Below, one piece after another: positions 33,341 to 44,411 of a stretch of DNA of 64,000 nt. Numbering within the stretch: the first letter of the stretch is position 1; every line of letters starts with the position of its first letter. Made by a program: the position numbers and the translations under genes. Location of the stretch: contig CAXIPT010000007.1 in the NCBI GenBank assembly GCA_964030475.1, forward strand, positions 5,313,727 to 5,377,726, read 5' to 3'. The stretch is from Tethya wilhelma (lineage: Eukaryota; Porifera; Demospongiae; Tethyida; Tethyidae). Below the pieces are notes generated by a model. The model ran no database searches. It was not told the DNA's origin and worked only from the letters and a program-made list of their open reading frames with translations.

Positions 33341-34811
33341 TCAATATTTCTCCCATGCCGATGGCCTGAAAAAATCGGTCTCTTCAACCTCAACCGACTG
33401 TGGTGGTTCTGTAGCTGGTGTCGTACTGACTTGCTTGTTTGTAGTGCGGTAGATTTTAAAGTTGGTGACCTTCATGTGTGGTGTTGCATCACTGGCAGCC
33501 AATTCAACTTCATGTGCAGCACGAAACATATCACTAGAATCATATCCATATTCTTGGGTAGACCATTTCTTGTCAAAAGGGTAGCCCATGCCACGAGGAT
33601 CAGGGTAGACTTTATTTTTAGCTCCACAGAATGAGATGGATTGGGGCTCTCCCTAATTAAAGGAGAAAAATATCAATAGTTATAATAATTATATATATAA
33701 TTTAATTTATACATGCATTCAACTTGAATTAATAAAAAACTAAATTAACGAAACTTACATCTTCCAGATTCAGTTTATCGTCAGTCAGCATTGCAAAGGC
33801 TACAAATTCCATCCCATCTGGTCTACCAGCAGGAAGCATCATGTTTTGTGGCCATCCGCAGAGGCATTGTGGCAAATGATACTCTTTAATGTGACGATGC
33901 TCTTCACCTGGTTTGAGGTCGAGTGTCACGCGTGCAACAGACGATTCATTATCAAGCCTTGTGATAGTGGCTGATCCTGTTGTGAGATGATATGTAAATT
34001 TATCCATTTCGATCCAGGAACGCTCATCATGGATGAATTCCTTTGGTACAATGAAGAGGCGAACCGTGAAGGTTTGTGGCTTGGCAGTAGTAGGAGGTGC
34101 AGCCAGAGTGCTTTCCACATTAATTTCCCACTTGTATGGCTCGTGGTCGATTTTAGCTGTGGACTCGTCCAAGTACAGTTGTGGTGGACCAAGGATCGTG
34201 CTGAGGCCTCCTGGTGGAGTCTTGGAGTTAGAATCTCGAGGCAAAATTGCAAGACCGGTAATTTTTACTTCTGGTTTGAACTCTTCTATACTGTGCTCGT
34301 ATTTCTTGATGATGGCCAGACGGAAATCATCAATGTGCTTGTGCCACATCCAAAAGACAGGATCACGAACATGCAGCAACCTCTGTATATCCCATCACTC
34401 CATCTCCATCAACACCAGGAGCAGGTGGGATATGGCTAAATTTGTCATGCCCCATATTATGCAGAGATCCATAGTAATCTCTGTCGGCAAATTCTCCAGA
34501 ACCTTGTTCCACCTCCATCAGGTCCTTATCCAAAGCTTCAGTGATCATCCCAATCCAATTCATTGCATCCTCTGGTTTAAGCTCTAGCTTTCCAGTGGTC
34601 TGGTCGGCTTTCACAGTCTTTATTGTCTCGTTCTCGATGGCCTTCAGGATGTTGTTCCTCCACTTCTCCATTGTTGCAATACTAGTACTAGTGGTAGACT
34701 GTTTTGGATCCAGCCAACCAGTGTGAGGAGGTCGAACAGTGTACATAGGCTTGTCATGCTTCTCTTCAGGATTGTATTCGGGAGTGTATTCAGACTTGTC
34801 CGGCTTTGTAT
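33341..34811 (-). pseudogene. Truncated, frameshifted hemocyanin/prophenoloxidase-like copy 4
   Basis: Homologous to copy 5. The last exon 33341-33652 is intact. The middle exon survives only from about 34811 down to 33759. Homology stops near 34811 inside the charged linker, so the N-terminal half with copper site A and the promoter are missing. Within site B about four extra bases near 34370 (GTTGCTGCATGTTCGTGAT against GTTGCGGTTCGTGAT in copy 5) shift the frame between HNMGHDK and FWMWHKHID. The remaining frame is otherwise open and well conserved, so inactivation looks recent. Confidence 0.85.
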
Positions 34812-36246
34812 TCTTGTGTTACACTTTATTCTGCTGGAGGAGGCTAATGCACATGCACATACTATAATGCCACGTGGATAGATAATAACCTTGGACAGTA
34901 ATCTATGTATATGCTTTGTAAACCATGCAGAATTCAGCATAATTATGGTTATAATAACTTTAACTCGCACAACTCTGTAGTAATTATTTGCTTATCACTA
35001 AATCAACCTTCATAATAATATTATGGATCATTCCGTTCTATATAATACCCCTCCATAATCAGTGTAAAGACATCTGGCACAAACAATCATTCTGGTGTTC
35101 TCCTAGCCATGCATGACACTATTGATACTCATGATCAGGATGGGTCTACATGCACCTGTGCTGATAGCCTCGTTAGTGTTGTCATATGCATGGCATTCAC
35201 AAAAGGAAACAATGGGCTATTGTTGTGCCAGGTCAGGTGGCTTCTTGAAAGTGAGGCATCATATAGTAAACAGGTGGTATAATAATAAGTACAGTATTAT
35301 GACTGCACCATGTATGTAGTTGCTGGCAGACAATTAAGATACATGAATCAATGATACAGCAGTATACGCTGTCTATGCAATGCATGGTGTATGTATTCAA
35401 ATAACTTCGTAATCTTTCAAGCCTTGCAGTTTGTATTATATTCATGATTAAGGTATTCTGTCCATTTAACTACATTATATATTGTATGCTCTGAATTCCT
35501 TTTCCACAAGTTAACAGAATGCAGCTGCCGATTATAACCACTCCTCCTTAAATTTGGTTCCATAACTTAATTACTAGAGGAATAATTGTCTAATGCTTGT
35601 GGTTATCCACAAATTAAACTAGGTGTATTGGGTACCCTATCTGTAAGAAGTCAATTGTGGGGATTTTAGTACAAACAGAATAAACAGACCCCTCGATGCA
35701 TGTATACTTAATATTTAAGTTATATCTGATTCACTAATCTTAGCACAGTGCAATAGGCAGAGCTCAGTCACAAGATTCTTATCTGTACAATTTTGCCATA
35801 ACTTGATTATCAGACTCACAAGGCATAAAGGTTTCTATAGCTATGACTCAAGGTGAAAATTTTGAGCAACCTAGGCTGTGTAGCACTGTAGCTTTATTTA
35901 GAAAGTTATGTGCATGTGTGACATGCAAGTTAATTACATCATCACCGTGGAAATTGCATGTAACTCTTTTTCTCAAAAGTCAGCATTGTCATGTAACACA
36001 GTACGTACTAACACTCAAAAACTCAAACATTCTATTCTCCAAAAATTAAAGGAAATTACAATAATTATAACTAACTAATACAAATAATATTAACAATACT
36101 GCTAAATGAACTAATAATATTATTAGTAATATTATACTGAGTAACTCAACCATCATGCAGCTATATTATATCCTGTCAGCCTTATAACTACTAAATAGAT
36201 CCATATAAAAATAATTAATTATAGTAACAATACTGTATAGTAGTAT
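34812..36246. other. Intergenic region between oxidase copies 4 and 5
   Basis: No coding exon. 34966-35105 resembles the upstream flank of copy 2 (28168-28280). From about 35215 it is the second copy of the segmental duplication. The truncation of copy 4 therefore joins it to sequence that came from a different member's flank. Confidence 0.65.
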
Positions 36247-38590
36247 TCAATATTTCTCCCATGCCGATGGCCTGAAAAAATCGGTCTCTTCAACCTCAAC
36301 CGACTGTGGTGGCTCTGTAGCTGGTGTCGTACTGACTTGCTTGTTTGTAGTGCGGTAGATTTTAAAGTTGGTGACCTTCATGTGTGGTGTTGTATCACTG
36401 GCAGCTAATTCAACTTCATGTGCAGCACGAAACATATCACTAGAATCATATCGATATTCTTGGGTAGACCATTTCTTGTCAAAAGGGTAGCCCATGCCAC
36501 GAGGATCAGGATAGACCTTATTTCTAGCTCCACAGAATGAGATGGATTGGGGCTCTCCCTAATTAAAGGAGAAAAATATCAATAGTTACAATAATTATAA
36601 TTATATATAATTTAATTTATATATGTATTCAACTTAATTAATAGAAACAAAATGAAGGAAACTTACATCTCCCAGATTCAGTTTATCGTTAGTCAGCATT
36701 GCAAAGGCTACAAATTCCATCCCATCCGGTCTACCAGCAGGAAGCATCATGTTTTGTGGCCATCCGCAGAGGCATTGTGGCAAATGATAATCTTTAATGT
36801 GACGATGCTCTTCACCTGGTTTGAGGTCGAGTGTCACGCGTGCAACAGACGATTCATTATCAAGCCTTGTGATAGTGGCTGATCCAGTGGTGAGATGATA
36901 TGTAAATTTATCCATTTCGATCCAGGAACGTTCATCATGGATGAATTCCTTTGGTACAATGAAGAGGCGAACCGTGAAGGTTTGTGGCTTGGCAGTAGTA
37001 GGAGGTGCAGCCCGAGTGCTTTCCACGTTTATTTCCCACTTGTATGGCTCATGGTCGATCTTAGCTGTGGACTCGTCCAAGTACAGTTGTGGTGGACCAA
37101 GGATAGTGCTGAGGCCTCCTGGTGGAGTCTTGGAGTTAGCATATCGAGGCAAAATTGCAAGCCTGGTAATTTTTACTTCTGGTTTGAACTCTTCTATACT
37201 GTGCTCATACTTCTTGATGATGGCCAGACGGAAATCATCAATGTGCTTGTGCCACATCCAGAAGACATGATCACGAACCGCAACTTCAGGGTGTCCCATG
37301 ACTCCATCTCCATGATCAACACCAGGAGCAGGTGGGATAGCGCTAAATTTGTCATGACCTGTATTATGCAGAGATCCATAGTAATCTCTGTCAGCAAATT
37401 CTCCAGAACCTTGTTCCACCTCCATCAGGTCCTTTCTCAAAGCTTCAGTGATCATCCCAATCCAGTTCATTGCATCCTCTGGTTTAAGCTTTAGCTTTCC
37501 AGCAATTTGCTTTCCAGTGGTCTGGTCGGCTTTCACGGTCTTTATTGACTCATTCTCGATAGCCTTCAGGATGTTGTTCCTCCACTTCTCCATTGTTGCA
37601 ATACTAATGCCAGACTCGGGCCAACTTGTGTGAGGAGGTCGAACAGTGTACGTAGGCTTGTCAGGCTTCTCTCCTGGATTGTACTCAGGAGTGTACTCAG
37701 ACTTGTCCGGCTTTGTATGTTTATCCACTGGTGTTGATCGAGATCGAAAAGGCTTAGGCTTAGGCTTATCTGGTGGTTTCTGAAGAGAAGGTGGTGGGGT
37801 GTACCCAAATGTTGCAACATCACGGAAACCCCAAGCCTGAACTATATCGAGATTCCAGGAGACTAATTCAGCATTGTAGCGAGCAAGCATTTGGGAATGC
37901 ATGTACAGGAAGAGCTCACCTTCCCTATCAAGTGCACGCACATGTTTTTCGCTTCGATCACACTTTTGTATACCTTCTGGCAGGCCTTGCCAAGGGTACA
38001 CTTGATGCCAGTGCATGTGATGGTCATTAAGGTCGTTGTCCTCTCGGAAGTAGGAAATGATGTTGTACCCTTTCAGAGTATCGGCTGTGACAGGACAGAT
38101 CTTTAGTGCATGCGGACCTTCTGGTGGCTTTTCGTTTGCTCTTTGTACTTTCAAAGGTGGTACATAGATCTTCTGATCTTGAGCAATTGGGCTGTGTGTT
38201 AGAAAGATGGCCAAAGCTTTTCTCACCAGCCGTGGATTTTTTGTTGTGGCATTTTCACATTGATTGATAACGTCTGATATCGAACCAAACTTGTCTGGGT
38301 TTTTCTGGGAAGTGCGGTGTAGCTCCAAGAGAAACTCAGTCATCTCTTTTGCATTTTCGTCACTGAACTCACTAAATGGCTCGTGGTGCGACAAAGGTTT
38401 CCTTACAAACAAGTAATTTACACGTTTCTGAAGTTGAGCAATTGTGTCACCACCTAAAGATAATAAGAGAGATCCATGATTACACGCATACACTCTATAG
38501 TTTTTATTTTAGTGTCTGGTACAATAATTATCGGTTTTGTTCTGCATGATGTTCCTGACCTGCACTTGTTCCATCCTGAGAGTCAGACAT
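36247..38590 (-). CDS. Arthropod-type hemocyanin/prophenoloxidase-like type-3 copper protein, copy 5 (diverged, with charged linker)
   Basis: Exons 38560-38590 (MSDSQDGTSA plus one base), 36667-38453 and 36247-36558, giving 709 aa. Six ligands are kept: HHMHWH (Met replaces the first Trp), GELFLYMHSQ, HNTGHDK and FWMWHKHID. CGWPQNM is present. Differences from copies 1-3: no Arg-Phe pair (HEPFSEFSDE instead of KRFNEF), a Pro/Lys-rich insertion of about 40 residues after TPPPSLQ (KPPDKPKPKPF..., TKPDKSEYTPEYNPGEKPDK), and a longer C-terminal tail ending DFFRPSAWEKY. No signal peptide. A TATAAAAAAG on the minus strand (about 38747-38756) lies roughly 160 bp upstream of the ATG; the inverted repeat of copies 1-3 is not seen. 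Possibly a functionally distinct subunit. Confidence 0.86.
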
Positions 38591-39300
38591 GTTGTTGCCT
38601 CTCCTCAGTATTTCTTGTGGAAAGATACTTTTAGGAGGTCAGGATGTGCTAGCTGATCTAGGAGATGAGGAGATAATAAAAGATGGTTATCCAGCTACTT
38701 GCATCAATTGGTGGTGAAGCATCGTGTCAATGTGTTTGAGGTTGCACTTTTTTATAGCCTATAGAGCTAAAGGTTATTCACTATCTCAGGGAGGAAGTTC
38801 CGTGAATAAAATATTTTGCCATCAACAAGGAGGGGGTGCCATGGGGGTTGGGTATATCAGTTATATAATTTTTTACTAGCCAGTAGGGTTACTAGCTGTA
38901 TTGTCATCTATAGAACAATCATTATGGCATATCCACAGTCAATTAAGTTAACATAATAATCAATAGTCAAAAATTGAGCCTATATTTTTCCTCGGCCACT
39001 AACTTACTAATACTATTGGTTAGCATGATTTGAAATTGAATACCGTAAATCAATAATGTTAAAACTTCCCAGCTTGGACACAACTTAAGTATTGGAATAC
39101 TAAGCACAACTTTCAGTCATTCTTCAGTGCATGCATCTGGTCACTTTACTGAGAGAGATACAATTAACATGTAATACTGTGCACAGTCTCAATCAGTATG
39201 TATACACATATTCTTTGTTTCAGTGCATGGTGTATGACATCGTTACAAAGCTAATCCAACAGCAAGAACCAGGAGTGAAGACTGTGACATATAGTACAGT
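38591..39300. other. Upstream region of oxidase copy 5
   Basis: TATA-like sequence near 38750; otherwise AT-rich, with no exon recognised. Confidence 0.55.
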
Positions 39301-39314
39301 TGCTGCTAAGCTGG

Positions 39315-39419
39315 CACTATAGTCATCACTGATCATGACCCTAATCTGAATGACTACAGGGATCTCCACACTCTGATCTCTGCAGCACTGTGACATAATT
39401 ATACCACAGCATGCAGTAC
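39315..39419 (-). pseudogene. Degenerate exon 9 of the glycosidase-like family
   Basis: After an acceptor-like TAG, the minus strand reads YCMLW, then after an insertion QSVEIPVVIQIRV and SDDY, matching exon 9 of the array genes (YCMPW, QSVEIPAVTQIRVSDDY in copy 5). Frames are broken. The sequence on its upstream side (39420-39720) resembles intron 8 of copy 5 (gggaggttgtttgttttgtt, atagcatttcc). A gene fragment with its intron, so not a processed copy. Confidence 0.8.
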
Positions 39420-39738
39420 CTACACTCATGTATGACAGATGGAGGCATATGTGGTGTGGACACCCACTATTGCAGCTAAACTATTCATCTATACACAGTG
39501 GAGACAATTGAATGGGAGGTTGTTTGTTTTGTTGGTTTCCTCATAAATGAGGTGATATTTATAGCATTTCCTTCTATCTTTATGAGAGGTTATAATTATA
39601 TTAATAGAATTTCCTCCTATGATGAATCTTTATTGGTAATTGGTACCATTTTCATCCTGTTTTAGTGATACAGTCAGGATGGGTGGGAACTGCATGCGCC
39701 TGTGCTTAATAGCTTGTATTGGTGATGTGGGTTTGATC

Positions 39739-40477
39739 TCATTTGTTATTATCATAAATTGTTTTAGTTAGGCCTTTGTTTGAAAGTTTGGTTAGGGTTC
39801 CTAATTTGCATATCCAAAAATATTCTCTCTGTTTTAACCATGTGTTTAGATTTTCTCTATCAAGGTGATGGGGTGCCATTTCTAGGATCTGGAATTTTAT
39901 GTCTGCTCGTTTGTGGTTACTGTTCTGTATGTGTTTTCCTATGCCTGAGGTATTTGATTGTAGGTGTTCAAATATTCGGTATTTAATTGGTCTGGTTGAC
40001 ATTCCAACGTATTGTGCTTTACAATCTTTATGTGTGCAAGTGGCTAGATATATGATGTTTTTAGTGTCGCAATTGTATTTTTCATAAGGGACAGGCAGAT
40101 TTATCGGGTGTTTGGTTCTGTCATGGGTGCTTATTGCGAAAGTGTTAGTGGTTAGGATTTTACAGGTAAAACAGTTCTTTTTGCATTTTCTGATGGGGTT
40201 AGTGAAGTTATTTAATTTATCTTGGAACAGGTTGAGTGGGTATTTTTCTTCAATGGTGATTGGATTGGTAGGGGTGTTAATTTGTTTGACTGGTTTCTTT
40301 CGCCGAGTCTTTTGACAGTGGGGCTAGTTTAGCTCTGACTAGGAGGTTTCTAAGTGATTTGTTACCTCTAGTTACTACTAGGGGTGGTTTGGGAAAGATT
40401 TGTTTAAGGGTCTGGTCATTTTCCAGTGTTTTCTGATTATGTAGCGTGCGACATGCAGCGCTCATCATCTGCTGCAA
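39739..40477 (-). mobile_element. Decayed Penelope-like retroelement, C-terminal GIY-YIG part
   Basis: Two minus-strand frames separated by a frameshift near 40280-40315. The upstream frame has KSLRNLLVRAKLAPL, typical of the region between reverse transcriptase and endonuclease in Penelope-like elements. The downstream frame has CKKNCFTCKIL, then CKAQYVGMSTRPIKYRIFEH (GIY-YIG core), then KQREYFWICKLGTL. No reverse transcriptase is left upstream, as PLCXD-like coding sequence begins at 40570. This is a 5'-truncated dead copy lying between the glycosidase-like exon fragment and the PLCXD-like gene. Confidence 0.75.
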
Positions 40478-40569
40478 TTTGTTGTGACATGTGCATTATT
40501 ATTTAATTAATTAAGTTAATACTAATCAAAATTAATTTTGCAATAATAAATTGCATGAAACAAAATCCT

Positions 40570-41679
40570 TCAATTATTTTCCTGAATTGCTATCTCCACC
40601 AGTTCAGACTGTTCGATGTAGTCAATACTGAAGACCACTCCTTCCCTCTTGTCTTTGTTCTTAAATTTTTGTATATTCTCAACGTGATTCCTAAGTCGTG
40701 GATTCATCTTTTGAGCACACTGCTCCAAATCGCACGGGTAACAGCGACTAAAACATGGAAACAGCGAGCGAACAATCTCCTTGAATCCCGGAGTCAAAGC
40801 ATACTTGAAGTGAAACATTTGTTTTTCTGCCGATTCAAATTCCGTCAACATCTGAGTAGTGTTACTAGCCAGACTTGTATCAAAATCAATAGTATCATGT
40901 GCGTGGTTATAAAGTCCAAAACGCATTATCTGAAAGGATTCATCTACTTCTGGGTTCAAGGTGGGTGTAAAAGGAGCATTCAAATATTTGCTATCCCAAA
41001 AAGCCGAAGGAATACTAGCATCTTCAGCTGCAAAACTTAAATTGTAGAACACAACTACTCGGCCATTTTCTCGTAGGTGAGAGAGCTTATACAAAAAGGG
41101 GCTTAAGTTTCCATCAGAAGGTTTTCTCCTTAACAGCAAGTGATCCAATTTGCTCTCAATTAGACCAGAGAGATTTTCAAGATCATCTTGGGCCGTTGCA
41201 AAGCAGCGAGGTGTCACCTCAATCATAAGACACTCCTGTGAGTTTTGATCCATGAATGTGACTATGTCATTGATCACATGATCTAGTGGGGGTCCACAAA
41301 ATGTATGAAAGATGTAGAATACTTCGTCTGCAGGACATTTGGAAACTCGAAGATCCAAATATCGGGCACCGTGCTGCAACTGTTCAGAGATGTCCAATCT
41401 CTGTGCACGTGTCCATTTCGAGACGAATCTCTTGAGGCAAGCAGGGGAATAGTTCAAGATCTTGGTACCAACAGATGCAGCACGTCCATCACTGACCACC
41501 CTACTAAAGTCGAACACTTCACAAATTGCGCCAGAATCGTGAGTACCAGGCCAAGTAATGTCACCCAGAGTTGTATCATCATCTAGGCTAGACATCCACT
41601 CTGCATTGAGCTTGTGTTTCTCCGTGTGTGGTTCACTGAGAACGTCTAACGCATAGTTAGACTGGAAATCACCTGCCAT
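40570..41679 (-). CDS. PI-PLC X-domain protein, PLCXD-like
   Basis: Single exon, 369 aa from the ATG at 41679 (MAGDFQ); the frame upstream has no other ATG. EWMSSLDDDTTLGDITWPGTHDSG starts the X domain, with the first catalytic His in PGTHDSG (about H47). QLQHGARYLDLRV follows, then FYIFHTFCGPPLDHV with the second His (about H125). This order matches eukaryotic PLCXD proteins, which carry only the X domain. There is no signal peptide or membrane segment. Known family: putative phosphoinositide phosphodiesterases, often intronless in part. It lies between the Penelope fragment and copy 5 of the glycosidase-like family and appears single-copy. Confidence 0.87.
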   Translation of the reverse strand: MAGDFQSNYALDVLSEPHTEKHKLNAEWMSSLDDDTTLGDITWPGTHDSGAICEVFDFSRVVSDGRAASVGTKILNYSPACLKRFVSKWTRAQRLDISEQLQHGARYLDLRVSKCPADEVFYIFHTFCGPPLDHVINDIVTFMDQNSQECLMIEVTPRCFATAQDDLENLSGLIESKLDHLLLRRKPSDGNLSPFLYKLSHLRENGRVVVFYNLSFAAEDASIPSAFWDSKYLNAPFTPTLNPEVDESFQIMRFGLYNHAHDTIDFDTSLASNTTQMLTEFESAEKQMFHFKYALTPGFKEIVRSLFPCFSRCYPCDLEQCAQKMNPRLRNHVENIQKFKNKDKREGVVFSIDYIEQSELVEIAIQENN

Positions 41680-42060
41680 CTTTCCGTGGCACAGCTGTCT
41701 CAAGTTATCCCACGATCCTGCCAGGTGGATATAGACTGTAATGATGGTTCAAAATATTCACGAAAAGTTCGTGAAAACCTCATGGACGTTCGCTGATTAT
41801 GTGAATCAAGATAACGCCCACCCAGGAAATGGGGGTCTCGCGATCGCTCCAACATAAGGGCCCCCAAATTACCAGTATTTCACCCCCCTACAAATACCAC
41901 AATAGGCTGCATGGCTAGCTGAGCGAAAGCACAGTCATCCGAATGAGTACATGTCTGATGATTTATTCATTTTTCACCATTTTTGTACGCATCTTTGAAT
42001 AACAATAATAACTATTACGAATATTATTGTGTGTATACATAAAATGTAAATAATGAACTG
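41680..42060. other. Short intergenic region upstream of the PLCXD-like gene
   Basis: No exon seen. It must hold the PLCXD-like promoter and the 3' end of glycosidase-like copy 5. A GC-richer patch (gggggtctcgcgatcgctcc) lies at about 41830-41850. Confidence 0.5.
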
Positions 42061-44327
42061 TCAAGCATTGTTACACGTATTGTTTGGAGTACTAAGCACT
42101 ACTTCCCCTGTGTCTCCAAACACACAGTCTACAGTTGTCACTTTAGAGCTACTCTTATCAAACAGAGACACAACCACAGTCTCTTCAGGGACACCTTGCA
42201 TGTACACTCTATACTCATTCTTCAACTTGATGCTTTCAATACGAGTAAAACGAGTTTCAGAAACAGGTATGATCTTGTTTAGCTCGCCGAGAAGTGCCCA
42301 GCCATTGTCAAACATTGGAGCAATAGCCCAGTACTGGAAGTCACTTTTACCACAGCTTGCAATTTTGATGACTGTGTTTTCGGGTCCAAAACCCGCCACG
42401 ATCTGCGTAGTCTTCCCATCCAGGGTGTACTGGTAGGCTACTGACATGGGGAATGAAGACATGGGGAATGTGGAATGGGAGGGAGGTAACTCGCTAGGGG
42501 GAAATGTGTAGTCATACTCCAATTGAGCCGCAAAAACAAAGTACCAGGTGAAGCTGGTGACCTATGCATCAATGAGTGAGTGCATGAAAATGTCATTAGA
42601 AAAAATCTTGAGATCTTGCTGCACCCAGATTCGAACCCAGGTCTATCGAATTTCAATGAATCAAATGATCTTACCTCAGTAAAGGCAGCCCACACAAATC
42701 CAGTAGGACCGTATATGTCGAAGCATCTTTGCTGAAAGGTGGAGTCAAGACTCATAGCAGGTCGAGAAGGCTTCAAAAGACGACCATCTTTCATACTAAA
42801 AGACAAGAAAAATGCAAAAATTAAAAACTACATCATCTCTTCCTCTCACCAAGTGGCCATGATGAGTGTGACATTGGCTGTTCCAATCTGGTCACTGGGA
42901 CCAACTGGACCCCCACTGAGAGCTGCCACATAGGTCTCTAGTTCTGGATAGGTTTCAATCTTCCTCGAATAGTTGTAGCAATCAGGCTGGTCTTCACTAG
43001 TGCGAAAATTCTGCAAAAAAGGATTGTTGTACTATGAGACATCTGTGGCATTTCTATGTACTGTGCATGCAACTATACTGCAATGTATGTATATATGTAT
43101 GTCTGTGTGTGTGACTGTATTAATTCAAACATACAGCTTAGTAAAATTATGAATTATAATCATACATCTTTGAAAGCTGCTAATCCCACCGCATGTGCCA
43201 GTATTGAGGTGTCTCCAATGACCCACTGTGAGTTGCTAGGCTGGTAGTCATCACTGACCCTGATCTGAGTGACAGCTGGGATCTCTACACTCTGGAGCAC
43301 ATGTCTAGTCCATGGCATACAGTACCTATATTCATGAATCAAAAACGCATGCAGAACACCTACCTCTGCTAAAAGATTCATCAAAGGAGGAAAAGCCATA
43401 TGTGCATGGTAGAGACAATAGAATAGTCTAAGAATGGGAGGGTTGTTTGTTTTGTTTGAGGTTTCCTAGGTTTCCATGGCATACATGCAGTATCAGGTCC
43501 TATACATTCATGAATCATTGCATACAATGTCATGCATGAATGGATGCAGAACACCCAAGTTTGCTAAAGGATTCATCAAAAGAGGAAATTCTATAACAGA
43601 CAATAGAATGGGAGGGTTGCCATTTGCTGTATTGGAGGTTTCCTAGATAATATTCATAGCATTTCCTCCTATAATGACGAATTCTTCTACCTATCCATCC
43701 TATTCTTTTGTCACTGCATGCCTATTATTTCCTTCTACTATGAATCTTTCTAGTGGTTAACATCCATCTCATTCTCTGGTCTCACATTTCCTCCTCCCAA
43801 TGTATTAATTTTGTGGCTTTTCCTCTTGTTGCTACAAGATGAATATTTACTGGCAGTGATATTTATAGCATTTCCTCCAAATTTTATTAATGATGAATCT
43901 TTTATTAGAGCTGTTATTGATCTTATAAGAAATGCCCATCTGCCAATCTGTGTCTTTTCCTCCTTGTGAGGTAACAATGTGGTCTTTAAGCGACCCTGGG
44001 CTTTGCCATTCTAGTATCTTTACACACACTCACTGGATGGTGAGTCCATATCTCTGTGCTGAGTCTCCCATTTCTTTCAACCATTTCCGACCAAGATTTA
44101 ACTGAGTCTGGAGAGACAAAGAACACCCCTCTTTAAATCAAAATGTACACTACACTTCTTCTTGAACACACACCCTCAAAGCCTTGGTATATATAATCTG
44201 TATGTCCAGCCAGTCTTGTTCGTAGACCAGCAGTCCCCATTCAGTTTGAGAGGAACTGATGAGGTAGTCCCAAAAGGCAGGATCCACTGGCAAGGCAGCT
44301 TCATCCTCAACGATAAACTTATACTGT

Positions 44328-44411
<84 letters not shown>

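Noticed and set aside
40112..40315. Plus-strand hydrophobic open frames
   Set aside because: Antisense of the Penelope-like fragment.
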